Positions 25,704 to 60,694 of a stretch of DNA of 64,000 nt are shown piece by piece; position 1 is the stretch's first letter; each line of letters begins with the position of its first letter. Source of the stretch: Mastigias papua (taxonomy: Eukaryota > Cnidaria > Scyphozoa > Rhizostomeae > Mastigiidae); contig OZ025274.1 in NCBI GenBank assembly GCA_964019165.1, positions 2,241,253 to 2,305,252 on the forward strand. The letters run 5' to 3'. The position numbers were made by a program, and so were the translations under genes. Under the pieces are notes generated by a model, which was not told the DNA's origin, ran no database searches, and saw only the letters and a list, made by a program, of their open reading frames with translations.

Positions 25704-25811
25704 GGGGCATCCACATAGTATGTACGCACAAAGGGGGGAGGAGGTTAAGCGACAAGCATATGCTTGCGTACAAGGGGAAGGGGGGTCCAAGCAATATGTA
25801 ATCACGCAATG
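25704..25811. repeat. G-rich 'TACGCAC..GGGGGGAGG' repeat, promoter-proximal copy
   Basis: It reads AGGGGCATCC..., then TGTACGCACAAAGGGGGGAG, then TTGCGTACAAGGGGAAGGGG. It matches the arm sequences of the larger element at 30105-30837 in order and orientation. It begins about 100 bp upstream of the PLBD TATA box. Confidence 0.6.
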
Positions 25812-28519
25812 CCACCAATACAGAAAACCACACTAGCAATAGTGTACCTTCATTTGTGTACCGTATACCTTTGCCAACATGCTAACATCAAGAATGCACC
25901 TGAATTTGAAGATTAGAACTTGGGTTTTCATTTGTAGCGATCCATCGGATTCAGCCATTGTACCTTTGTTATAATCTGATTGGGTAGCAGAAGTGGGTAA
26001 AAAGGAGGGAGGATAAATTGAAAAGAGAAATTTGTCCAAAATGTTGCAGCTACTGGTTCATTGAAGCTGCAATGTTGCACGACAAGAAATGCCACCATCT
26101 GAATACAGTGAACAAACATAGCAGTACTTTATGAAAATCAGCAATGCAGAAGAACCCAGTGTCGATGAAATGTATTCAGAGACTTACTCTAGTTTCTAAA
26201 CTTTCTGCGTACATACTATGTTGGATGGCCCCAAAGAGGGGGGCGAGAGCATAGGTTCCGAATCTTTGATTGGTCGAGAGTACTGATCGCGTCCACTTTC
26301 TCCTTATGGAATATGCCAACTAAAAGCCCAAGTAATGGGAAAATGCGATTCGAAGCTATTGTTAAGCCTATTTCGTCCCCTTCTAGCCAGCCTCCAATAA
26401 AATCCCCGTGTAACATCTTTCCCGTTACATCCCAATGAGAATAAAAGCTACGTTGCACTCAACGACCAATGTTTATTCGCACCCCACCCCTCTTTTTCTA
26501 TCATTAAGGATACATAAACATCAGTTAAAATATACCTAAGCAACCAAGAAGTAACATTGATGTCCTAAATGGAAAGGCAGCCACGTTTCATCTTGCCCTA
26601 GACCTTTAGCGCACTGTACATAAGAGAAACTGTACTTCTTGCATTCACTTACTTAGCCGTGGTCGTTCCTCTGTATGCAGGGACCCAAACGTAAACTTTC
26701 TATAGGGGGTGTGTCCATTTGATGTGACCGAGTGTCTAGTGGTGGTGTAAGCCATAAAGTATTGGAAAAGAAACAATGGGAGTCTCGGGGCTTGCCCTCA
26801 GGAAAATTTTGGCGTACACTCCCTTTTGAGCTTTGAGGAAACGCGCATTCTTAAAAGAAAACATCAGATGAAGTCAATAGTGTATAGGGCACTTTTTGAA
26901 CGAATCTAACAATGGCCTTGTGTAGGATTATTTAAAATCGGAAAAAGCAAAGTTCACAGCCAGATCAGGACGGGACTTATTCCAATCATTTATCGAGTTG
27001 GACCGGGTGCTGAAATTTTTCGTGGACATAGTCCGAGCCTCTACATCATTACCACACTTTCCTTGTCCATAAATGCTCTGAACCTTCAAGGGAGGTGCAC
27101 TAAAGTTTTACAAAATCTAGTTTGACAATTTATTTATTTTCAATTATCAACAATGAACTTCTAAAGTCAATTCATTTTCATCTACAGTTTTACTTTTCTC
27201 TGAAAATCAGAGTATTTGTTGAAGTTGACCAGCATGATTTTCCCAAATAATTAAATCTCCTCGGCTAGGAGGGGAAAACAGATAAAATTTCCGCAGTATT
27301 ATGACCATCTTTCGGCAAAGGCTTCACATTTATCCAAACTATCACATCACTTATTTTGCCACAACATATGTCATAAGCTCAGACTCTCAATCTGTTGACA
27401 AAATTATTTCTCTTCCATAAGGAAAAATGTTGCAATAAGTCTTCTATTTGTACAATATATTTATAAATTCCTAGGGCCATAAAGCCAAAAAGTTCAAAGG
27501 CAACATCGTTTTGCACAATCCAGACGTAGTTAAATCAAACAACATCCAAATTCCCAGTAAGGGGGACGTTTGTGTGATGTAATTGCTCATGGAGAAATTT
27601 GACTTCCCTCAAGAGCATTCAGCAAGAAGCAAAAATCTTACAGTAAAAGTTAAAGGATCACGATTTAAGCAACTGGGGGCAGTAATAGTAAATGGAGCAT
27701 CTAAGTAACTTGGAGCATCTAAGTAACTCGAAGCATACCACAAGGATCAGTGCCTTGGCCATTGCTAGTACTTTTTCAAATACTCAACTTACAAGGATAC
27801 TTTGATTACGCAGTCTCAATGTGTAATACCGTGTATACAGTTTCATGTTCCATGCTGAATATCTCAATGAGTAAAAAGACTGGCTAAAACAGTGTTGATA
27901 CCCGAAAACAGAGAGAACGTTCACCTTAACATTCTAACGAACCTAATCATGGTCCGTCTAGTAAAAACGACATACTGTATGGAATCAGCGAATGGATTTA
28001 ACATATGAATTCAAGATTAAAAAATATTCCAAATTTTTCATGTCAACAATGCTAAAAATCGATAGGAACAAGAAAAGGGCATAGTAACATCAACTTCAAC
28101 AAGATGTCTTTATACTTCTCCATCTGAGTACAGGATATTCAGACTATATGACGAAGAGAAGAGTGAAAACAATAACAGATAGGCTTTTCAATTATCTTGA
28201 TAATAATCCGTGATCGAAACTGTTAATTACAAGCAATTTGCGGTCTATTTCAGTTGGCATACTACAATGATTATATCCTTGACAATATCGGGCAAAAAAA
28301 ACTTCCCCGCCATTACAAATTGCCATAATAATTGAAAGGATCAGATAGTCAATAGAAGCATGTGTTTAGAAATACAGAGAAATCAAAAAGACAGCTGTAA
28401 AACATCAGTCGAAGTAAAGAAGTGATATTTCAACTGGGAGGGATTTCGAACGAAGTGAACCGGGCTGGCAAATGCCTATACCTACTTACCACAAAGAGCG
28501 CATAGGTAAATGTTCACAA

Positions 28520-28619
28520 ATGTATATATATATACATATATATATATACATATATATACATATATATACATATATATATATACATATATATATACATATA
28601 TATATTATATATTATATAT

Positions 28620-28696
<77 letters not shown>
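28520..28696. repeat. (AT)n microsatellite
   Basis: About 175 bp of TATA/CATATA repeats, pure TA in the right half. It can extrude as a cruciform. ORFs over it are Tyr-Ile artefacts. Confidence 0.97.
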
Positions 28697-28700
<4 letters not shown>

Positions 28701-28806
28701 CGTTTGCATTTACATAAAGCCAGCCAGCTTAATGTAAAAAATTGGGACAAAGACAACGTTGCTACTACAAATAAATTCTGCCTACGTAAAAAGTAGCATG
28801 CTGGGA

Positions 28807-28876
28807 GCCACCCGGGTCACTTCTGTACAAACCAGCCCGGGTCACTTCTGTACAAACCAGCCCGGGTCACTTCTCT
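28807..28876. repeat. 25-bp minisatellite, about 2.8 copies
   Basis: Three consecutive units of CCGGGTCACTTCTGTACAAA plus CCAGC. The third copy is slightly diverged (TTCTCTACCAAC). Confidence 0.85.
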
Positions 28877-29543
28877 ACCAACCTGATGGGGTATGGTGCT
28901 ATCTACCTCAAATGGCAAAGAGGACAATCAAATTAACTCAATTTTCAAAAAAGAGCGCGTACTCTCAAAAAAGACGTGCGATTCCCTGTAATCAGAGAAT
29001 GTGTAGGAATAGTACAGATATCTAAGAACGAATTCTAAATGGTAATAAAGATCACGAATACTACACTTTAAATTCACGATATTACTTAATCACATACAGT
29101 GTATCATCTAAGCTGGCTAGCAGGGTCTTTAGGAACTAAACAGGGCAACTAGGACGGTCAGTTGTTAACTGTGTGAAATCTCCAAAAATAATCTGAACAA
29201 AACTCCTTTTAGATGATTCCATTAGTACACCTAATTCTCAAAACTTGGTCGATAATCTCTCAAATACTCAATTAACCGGAAGTCAAGTCTGGTAAATCTA
29301 AATAACTAGATCTAAAAGAATCATGCAGTCTATATCGGGGGGGGGGGGGGGGGCTACTTAAAAATAGAAATTGCACTGAAAGATGCCGATGCAAAAAAGG
29401 TGGTCTTGATGTGAATATTGTGGCATTTTCAATGAACTACAAATAATAATAATAATAATAATATAGTCTATAGCATGCTATGATACAATCCTGGAATAAA
29501 TCCCACATAGTAGTATAAGAAACGATAACCTTTATCCCATCCT

Positions 29544-53732
<24,189 letters not shown>

Positions 53733-54061
53733 GATTGGAGACTGTTCGCCACAATCTTCAAGTGTTCAATCGAGGTGATCTATCGAGTGAGGGCCAACTT
53801 CATGCACGAATGGCAAATAGTGCTTCTCCTTACAGACCTTGAGCAAGAGGCCTTGCCGCAGCAAGTCAAATCCTCAAGTCGGTACTCGAAAGAGAGACAG
53901 GCCACGTGATAGCTCAATTGTATTTAACCCAATCAAGATGCACAATGTAAGGCCTCTTTTCCGTCAATTTGTGTGCCACGCCTGTATCTGAACTATGGCG
54001 AGAAGGTAGCTTAGCAAAAAAGGGATGTAATACCACCATTGATTAGCTTTGTTTCCAAATA
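53733..54061. promoter_or_regulatory. Clathrin 5' region, possibly a shared divergent promoter
   Basis: This 329-bp stretch separates the clathrin ATG from the ATG of a plus-strand small ORF. It contains an E-box CACGTG at 53903-53908 and a CCAAT motif (ACCCAATCAAG) near 53930. No strong TATA box is seen for clathrin, which fits a housekeeping promoter. Confidence 0.4.
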
Positions 54062-54232
54062 ATGGCAGATATGCACAACGACATAGAAACCGAAGGCGAG
54101 CTTTCTAGGAACAATAGAGAAAGTAGTTCTGGAAAATGCAAGCCGTTTGAGCAATGTTGGAAGGAAGATTTCAACTTTTTGTCAATGGCCCTTGTGACGT
54201 GCACATTCTCGGCAATCATATCAAAGTACTAA
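54062..54232 (+). CDS. Small hypothetical ORF divergent from clathrin heavy chain (56 aa)
   Basis: The ORF starts MADMHNDIETEGELSRNNRE, has a polar N-terminal half with CKPFEQCW, and ends with a hydrophobic stretch (FLSMALVTCTFSAIISKY) that could be a tail anchor. The ATG has A at -3 and G at +4. It could be a genuine microprotein, the first exon of a longer gene, or chance. I found no homologue and no clear donor site. The acid-rich start and 330-bp head-to-head spacing from clathrin are the reasons to list it. Confidence 0.25.
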   Translation: MADMHNDIETEGELSRNNRESSSGKCKPFEQCWKEDFNFLSMALVTCTFSAIISKY

Positions 54233-54409
54233 AAGAAAGTTAGATTCCGTACACAATTCGTTCACTAATGTGGACATACAACTAACTTATTCCAAACATT
54301 CCATCACATACCATAAATTATTTGTATGGTATTTCCACAGTATACTTTTACAACCATATATTTACTACTTCCAGTGTTTTTCTATAAAACCAAAACACTT
54401 TGCTGTCGA

Positions 54410-54489
54410 TATAGCTCGAAAAAACGAGAACATTCTTTAGGTGTACTCTTAGTATGCCTAAAGAATGTTCCCACCTTTTCTGAGCTATA
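54410..54489. other. 80-bp hairpin (pre-miRNA-like or foldback)
   Basis: A perfect 14-bp inner stem (GAACATTCTTTAGG at 54428-54441 against CCTAAAGAATGTTC at 54457-54470) is extended by an imperfect outer stem ending in TATAGCTC / GAGCTATA. The 15-nt loop can itself pair TACT with AGTA. Size and stem length suit a pre-miRNA or a tiny foldback element. Confidence 0.7.
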
Positions 54490-55154
54490 GTGAAGTTCTG
54501 TAATACCAACAGATTATTCATTTTGTTGTCAGATCTACGTATTGTGACCTGCCTGGATTCTATGTGATCCAAAGTGAAAGCACAAGACTTTTGATAAGAA
54601 CCTAAAATAATTTCATGTGTTTTTGCGATGTACAGGAAAGGAACCAAAAGTAAGAGCTTTGTTGAGGACTTATATCTAAAATGGTCCGAGCTCTGTACCT
54701 CTGATATCAATCTCTCCGTCTTTTTCAAGAAAGTAGAGTGATCTACCGATCAATTGCTTTAATTAGGCCTAAAAAGATAGCAGATGAGCCCTCTGAGGTG
54801 CACTGTTGGTTGGATGATATAATTTTCATGACAACACATAACAATGAACAGAATAAGTATTCATATCTAGGTTACTGTTCATTGTTCTTGAAGTTATTTT
54901 TTATGGGGGCCGATATGAAGACAGTCATGTAAAGCTCATCCAGAGTTGCCCAGATCTAAAATTGATTCGTTATTGCTAATCAGGCACCTTTCCATAAATA
55001 ATATACTCTTCTCGTTTTATAAGAAAATCTTTACAAGACAACTGAGACTAGCTTTGTCGAAAAATACAAGAACAATTTAAGAACATGTTCATCCTTCAAT
55101 GAGGTATGGTCAGAATATCGTGTCTACTGCCTTACTGGAATTTTCCTGTCGCTT

Positions 55155-55217
55155 TGACTGAATGGAGAGACAGAAGATGCTTAAACTTTAAGCATTTTCT
55201 GTCTCTCCACTCAGTCA
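55155..55217. other. 63-bp near-perfect hairpin
   Basis: The left arm (TGACTGAATGGAGAGACAGA onward) and the right arm pair over 30 bp with two mismatched positions, and the loop is only about 3 nt. One mismatch is a G-U wobble in plus-strand RNA and the other is a wobble in minus-strand RNA. It lies 0.7 kb from the hairpin at 54410. Confidence 0.8.
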
Positions 55218-55829
55218 TTCATTAATATGTGCAGCCATACAGAAAAACACAAAAATCATTTTCATTTTAGTATCTGTTACATCATTATTCCCGCCAAATG
55301 TACTCTCATGTAAATTAGTTAGCGTGAGCAGGGACAAGTAAAAAGCCTCTTTTCAAAAGGAAGAACAGGAACTGAAATAAAAGTTAATGATCGCTTATGA
55401 CAAAGAGGGACAACCAAAAAGTAAGGAACTTTGACTGTATGTTTTTCTTTAATTTTCTTTATTTGACTTTCATTTTATTTAGGCCTGTTATTGCTGCCAC
55501 GGACATCAAAGGTTATTGATAGGTCATTTTTCATTTTATTGCAGATCGAATATTCAAACTCATTAGTTTTGCGATTTATTTGTCTCATTCTGAAGTTTGT
55601 ACCGATTCAGAGTCGAAAACCAAATGCAATCAATAAATTTTAGTTTTGTTCCGCCGAATAAGCCTTGGACCAGTGCTGACTTGACTTGACTTGTAGCTAC
55701 CTTTTTCGGTCGTTTGGAACGAGGCTATACAATTCACACTTTCATATTGTACCGTAAATTGTAAATTGAAACATGTCTTGCAAAATTAGAAACATAGTTG
55801 TTTTTCTTCGTATTATATCTGACTTTAAA

Positions 55830-56800
55830 TTGTAAATCATTTAAATCAGAGAAGCTAGCAATAATACTCAAGACATTTTTCTTTTGTTGGCTCTAGTTGC
55901 TCTGTTTGATTACAACATCTTTGAACTCAAATTTGAACTCATTCTTGTCTTTATCTCACTTAACTCCTAAGACTTCCTTTCGCTCTCTTCACTGCCTACT
56001 TATTCCTTTAGATGAGTTCTCTTCCTAATAGAATTTGGCATTTCAAATGTAATTTCCTCTCTTTTGAAAGGCTCTCTGAGTTCTTTACGGTTTGTTTCCC
56101 AATTATGCATATGAAATCCTGCTTCTCTAAGTCTTCTTTTAGCTTTCATGAACATTGAGTAGGCTTCTTCTACTGTACCTGAGCCTGATACTAAATCATC
56201 TATGTACAGCGAGGATTGCATCTCTCCCGCAAATCCTGGATCTTTATCTTTCGGCTTTTTTAAATGATGGTGTAGTATAGCATTTAACAGGTATAGGCTG
56301 GGTCCTGCCCTAAATATTATGTGGAAAAACTGATAGACTTCAATCTCAGGGTTGTCTGTAAAAATATCGCTAGTCGAAAGGAATCGTGATGAGTTTCGAA
56401 CTTTTTCCTTGATCTCAATTTGCAAAAATGCTTTCTGTATATCCCCTACCAGCACTACTTTGTGTTTGCATATTCTCAGTAACACTTCATACAACATGGA
56501 TGCTAAAGCTGGTCCCTTATGTAGGCATTGACTTAGTGACAAAATGCTCTTATGTTTCTTTGCACTTGCATCAAACACGATTCTGACTTAGGTTCTTTCT
56601 ACATTTTCCCGAATAACAGGGTGGTGCAGGAGGCAGTTTGCCCCTTTTAGGAATTCTTCCTTTCCCTCTACCTTCTCTAAAATTTCATTACGTATTTGCT
56701 CCTTTATCACTTTACTGTACTGTTTGGGAATATTTTCACCCTTCTCAAGTATTTTGAGTTGACTTATCTGGTGGAATCATCTGCCAATTTGCCACCATGA
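55830..56800 (-). pseudogene. Decayed BEL/Pao retrotransposon pol (reverse transcriptase)
   Basis: The minus strand carries RT blocks diagnostic of the BEL/Pao group in order: a HHPVIRE motif, VFDASAK, a SLSQCLHKGPAL-like region, DIQKAFLQIE, the catalytic-site block SLYIDDLVSGS, and a following KAKRRLREAGFHMHNW. The intact ORF is 56578-56000. An in-frame stop just upstream (near 56590) separates the HHPVIRE part. Downstream homology continues to about 55830 only after a frameshift and through stops. No protease, RNase H, integrase or LTR was recognised. It is dead and probably old. Confidence 0.88.
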
Positions 56801-58080
56801 ATTCCCATCTAATCTGTCACCATGTAGTGTTTCCTATTCCAGGATATCGTTAGATTTCATTAAAGACTAACTGGAGATACTTCAGCACGCCATATTGTCT
56901 TCTTTAGAATGCCCCTGCTTAAATGAGGCTACACAAAGTAATCCATATATCACACTAGGTAGTGAAATCTATCCATATCTTCTAAGTCTTGGTTACTATG
57001 TACACTACTGTCAAGAACATCCCAGAATCTCTTCAAGTTCTGGAGCTGACCAGAATATGCAAAGTCAGCTTGGGTAACTTAGAAGGAAGAGGCTTTCTTA
57101 AATTTTTCATTTGTTTCGTGCGTTTTGCCATTGTTCAGTGCAGTCTCAAGTTTCAATAATCCCCGCTAAATGTTACTTATCTCTTTGCAACATTCTGCCT
57201 AATTCCTGTGTAATGTCTATGTGCTCCATATCTGTCGTTACAGCTAAAATATATTTTTCAAGGTTTTCAAGTTGCAAAAGACTCTAATATAAAGTCACAT
57301 TCAATTGCTGCTTTTCCAGGATTTCTCCTTTTCAACTACCTAGTCAACACTTGCCAACCTTGAATGTACAATTTTTCTTGTATTTTCTTGTATAATATGA
57401 AAGTTCCTCAATTCATCAACAATCCTTGCCATATTTGAAGCAGCTCCTAGATTTTTTGGTCGTGGGGCCACTTTTAGCTGTACCCTTACATGACACACTC
57501 ATGAGTAGTGCCCAAGTGATCTATCTAGTTTCAAAGTCTTTCAAGAGCAGTAACGATCCGGCTCGGTGGACCACTCTATGTCAGGAAGTCTGGGCTCAAT
57601 CCCAATATAGGCACTTCCCAGTCAAATGAGGAGTGAACGAAACAATACGACAACAGACTTTCCAATAATATGCAAAGCAAAACAGCTGAAACAAGACTAA
57701 ACAAGTCTTTGAATACAAATGACCCACTAGTTTATGTGTTCCTATATTCGCCTTCCGTTTTCTGAAGGCCCTTTCTCGCCTCCAACGATTCCCTGTCTTT
57801 CTCATTAACACCTTCACATATCTCCTTCTCTCCCTTGGTAAAGACAAATTCCCACCGTTCAGAATCACAAAGCGTGGCCTCCGTCACGTACAAACAAGAC
57901 GTATTGTTTCAGTATAAACTATGTGTATGCCAATTCTTTTGTTCGGTTCGGTTCGCTAAGTGTTTCCACTTGAGCAAAATTTCCAGCGAATTCACCAGCG
58001 AATGGAATGTCTTTTGTTCATTCAGGGCATAGGCGAATTAGCTGAAATGTGAGACGAGTTCAACTGCCAGCAAATTCACC
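56801..58080. other. Unannotated intergenic sequence
   Basis: Between the BEL/Pao remnant and the hAT-like MITE I recognise nothing. Short ORFs on both strands have no recognisable domains. Confidence 0.4.
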
Positions 58081-58088
58081 AAGTAGAG

Positions 58089-58223
58089 CAGTAGTTCTCA
58101 ACGGGGGGAGAATTGCACCCCTTGTGGACGAAAATGAGATTTTGGTGGGGGGCAGTGACGAAATAATACTATAATGAAACTATTCTTTGGGCGCGACTGC
58201 TAGCAAATGGTTGAGAATCGCTG
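58089..58223. mobile_element. 135-bp hAT-like MITE with perfect 8-bp target duplication
   Basis: The ends CAGTAGTTCTCAAC and GTTGAGAATCGCTG fit the hAT terminal consensus CAGNGNTTCTCAA. They are bounded by an exact AAGTAGAG duplication at 58081-58088 and 58224-58231. The perfect duplication suggests a fairly recent insertion. It lies 0.6 kb upstream of the methyltransferase start. Confidence 0.88.
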
Positions 58224-58296
58224 AAGTAGAGAACCAATGATAAAAGAAGTCTGAATGTCTTTTGTATTGGTTGATACACTTGACAGGCTTAACTAA

Positions 58297-58654
58297 GGCT
58301 ATGTTCACACTGCTCTCTATTCGTTCTTATCCGTTTTCATGTGGATCCGTTGTACTTGTTCACATTGCTCTGGGTAAATGTGAATACGCTATGAAAACGA
58401 TAAAGTGTTCACATTACTCTACCTCGGATAAAACAGAAATGCTATGAAAATAAGACTTCTGCTAGCGTTTTCAAAAGTATCCGTTTTTGCGTATTCGGTG
58501 CCTCACACTGCGTCTTTGCGTTTTCAAAAGTCTCCGTTTTCAAAGTGCGTTTTCAAAAGTTTCTGTTTTCATAGCGGAGCAGTGTGAAAGCAAGGCGAAA
58601 ACGGATACTTTTTTATCCGTTTTCATATGAATATGGAGCAGTGCGAACGGGACC
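58297..58654. mobile_element. 358-bp MITE with TAA target duplication (PIF/Harbinger-like)
   Basis: The left end GGCTATGTTCACACTGCTC mirrors the right end, which reads GGTCCCGTTCGCACTGCTC on the other strand. A TAA trinucleotide flanks both sides. A 3-bp TAA duplication with GG-starting inverted repeats is typical of PIF/Harbinger MITEs. The interior has repeated CGTTTTCAAAAGT units. It ends 175 bp upstream of the methyltransferase ATG. Confidence 0.75.
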
Positions 58655-58829
58655 TAAGTCACTAGCAACTTCGATGATAACTGCGCTAAAGCAATCACTC
58701 TTATGGAAACCCGCCTTTAAACAATAGCACAAAAGCCTTGTGGAAAGTTCTTCAGAACCTTACAGCACTCTGACTGAGAAGCAAGTCCGTACCTGATCTT
58801 CTGCATGTTTAGCGTCAATTGTCAAAACC

Positions 58830-59657
58830 ATGGAACAAAGTAGGCCTTTCAAGTTACTAACAGAGGAAGAGTATGTGCAAGTTTACAATACATTCAAAAC
58901 GAACTCAAGACAAGACAACATAGTTCGAGACGAAATCACCAAGTCCATGCTTAGCAGATACGGCGGCTCGTCGATCGATGTGCTGAGCATTGGAGCAGGA
59001 AAAGGCTGGCTTGAGGACTATCTAATTAGACATTCCGGATTGGAGATAAAGAGCATTGTGGCGATCGAACCGAATATTAATCATGTTGAAAAGTTGATGG
59101 AAAAATCAGCAAATTGGACGAACACTATTATCAACATAGATTCGTCCTACTTCGATGCTGATTTTGCGATAGAAAAGAAATTTGATGTTGTTTTGATGAT
59201 TCATTCAATTTATTACTTAAAGAATCAAATAGATTCTATCATGAAAGCCAAGTCACTTCTCAAACCCAGAGGAAACCTCCTTATGGTTGTACAAGGAGAA
59301 AAAGGTGGATTTGAGCTGGCCTCTCTTCTCCACGACCAAGCGACAATTGTGCCATCGACATATAACTATCACCCGATATCTGCTGAATGTGTGGTTGATA
59401 GTTTTAAAAACATGGGCGCCGGTTGTCAAATTCGAGAAATCATAGATGCTCACGATGTTACTGATTTTATTCAGAGAAAGGGAACTCCCACGTGCAATGA
59501 TACAATCTCTTTCTTCTTGCACTCCAAGTACGAAGAGCTCGAGCAGAAATTGCAAGATGATGTTTATGCAATGGTAAAAAAGAATGCTATTGTCACGGAA
59601 GATAACAGATATTTTATGAGTCACAGCAATAACTTCATTATTGTTGAGAATGACTGA
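58830..59657 (+). CDS. Histamine N-methyltransferase-like SAM-dependent methyltransferase (275 aa, intronless)
   Basis: A single open exon encodes a class I methyltransferase. Motif I is IDVLSIGAGKGWLEDYL at residues 49-65, followed by an acidic residue (E80) at the end of the second strand (SIVAIEPN) for the adenosine ribose. Motif IV-like is FDVVLMIHSIYYLKN at 118-132, and motif VI-like is LLKPRGNLLMVVQG at 143-156. The layout, the FxxxIHxIYYLKN-type block, the late ISFFLHSKYEELEQKL helix and the ending NNFIIVEND resemble the HNMT/carnosine-methyltransferase-like family (HNMT is 292 aa). It would methylate a small amine in the cytosol; the substrate is unknown. The ATG at 58830 precedes the conserved N-terminal helix and no upstream in-frame extension looks homologous. 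Absence of introns, beside genes with 11 and 27 exons, suggests a retrocopy or a naturally intronless lineage-specific family. Confidence 0.85.
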   Translation: MEQSRPFKLLTEEEYVQVYNTFKTNSRQDNIVRDEITKSMLSRYGGSSIDVLSIGAGKGWLEDYLIRHSGLEIKSIVAIEPNINHVEKLMEKSANWTNTIINIDSSYFDADFAIEKKFDVVLMIHSIYYLKNQIDSIMKAKSLLKPRGNLLMVVQGEKGGFELASLLHDQATIVPSTYNYHPISAECVVDSFKNMGAGCQIREIIDAHDVTDFIQRKGTPTCNDTISFFLHSKYEELEQKLQDDVYAMVKKNAIVTEDNRYFMSHSNNFIIVEND

Positions 59658-60149
59658 TATTAGTCGTACAAAAATTAACTACACAGCTTAATCATATATA
59701 GGATATACTCTCAGGAATGAGAAAAGCAATTATTAATTATTATCAAGCATTGTCCTCTTTCTCAAAATTTTTCACGCTATTTCTCTGACGACACCAGCTT
59801 GCCATCCCACTTTCAAAGGTCAATCCTCCACCTTTGGGAGGTGAGAACGACTCCCCTTGGTTGGGAACCTTGGACCAAATCAATCTCTTAAGAAACACTG
59901 GAAGAAGTAACGTTGACGCTTTCTCTTCGGCAGCAGATAATTTTTCAGTCTTCAAGCCTAAATTAGAAATCAAATCAAATCTACTATTGGTTACAATATC
60001 GTTGCGATGGCAAGAACTGAATCAAACACTAAAATACACATAATATAAGTTAAGTAGTAAACAACATTTGTTAAATCAGAACACAATACCCATTGACAGA
60101 AACAAACACATTGATTGCTATTACGTAACGGGTGAATGATCCCCAATAA

Positions 60150-60690
60150 ACATTCTGAAAATACAATACACTTCTCAAATACACAATACACTTTTTAGAA
60201 ACAAAATGCACATTTTTCCAAAACACAATACACTTGTCAAAAACATAGCACACTTGTCAGAAACGCAAAACAATTGTCAAAAATACAATACACTTATCAA
60301 AAATGCAATGCACTTTTCTAAAACACAAGGCAGTTTTCGGAAACATAATACACTACCGTAAAACACACTACTTTTTTCAGAAACATAATGCACTTTTCGA
60401 AAACACTATACACTTTCAAATACACAATACACTTTTTGGAAACAAAATACACTTCTCGAGAACACAATACACTTATCAAAACACAATAGAGTTGTCAAAT
60501 AGGCAATGCACTTCTCGGAAACATAATACAGTTTTCGAAAATGTAACACACTTTTCTAAACCACAATGCGCTGGTCGACAACACACAGTACAATTTTCTA
60601 AAACAGAAGACAGGCACTTGTCGAAAGTATAATGCACTTTTCGAAAACACAATTCACATTTTGGAACACATAATACACTTTCCGAAAACG
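60150..60690. repeat. Degenerate ACAATACACTT-type minisatellite, left block
   Basis: About 25 diverged copies of a roughly 20-bp unit resembling AAAACACAATACACTTTTC. The units vary in length and sequence. The 109-aa ORF across it is a repeat artefact. A shorter block of the same repeat lies at 61745-61885 on the far side of the RTE-like fragment. Confidence 0.85.
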
Positions 60691-60694
60691 CAAT

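Larger units (their letters stand above)
25812..29543. other. Intergenic region between PLBD and clathrin heavy chain
   Basis: No coding region is supported in this gap between two minus-strand genes. It contains an (AT)n microsatellite, a 25-bp minisatellite, a poly-G run at 29338-29353 and a short (AAT)n at about 29440-29463. It must hold the clathrin 3' UTR and poly(A) site on its right and distal PLBD promoter sequence on its left. I did not find a convincing AATAAA just past the clathrin stop. Confidence 0.5.

Noticed and set aside
59743..59973. 76-aa minus-strand ORF (KTEKLSAAEEKASTLLLPVF) with an AG acceptor-like site upstream
   Set aside because: It looks moderately protein-like, but I recognise no family, no partner exon and no start context; it could be part of a dispersed repeat.
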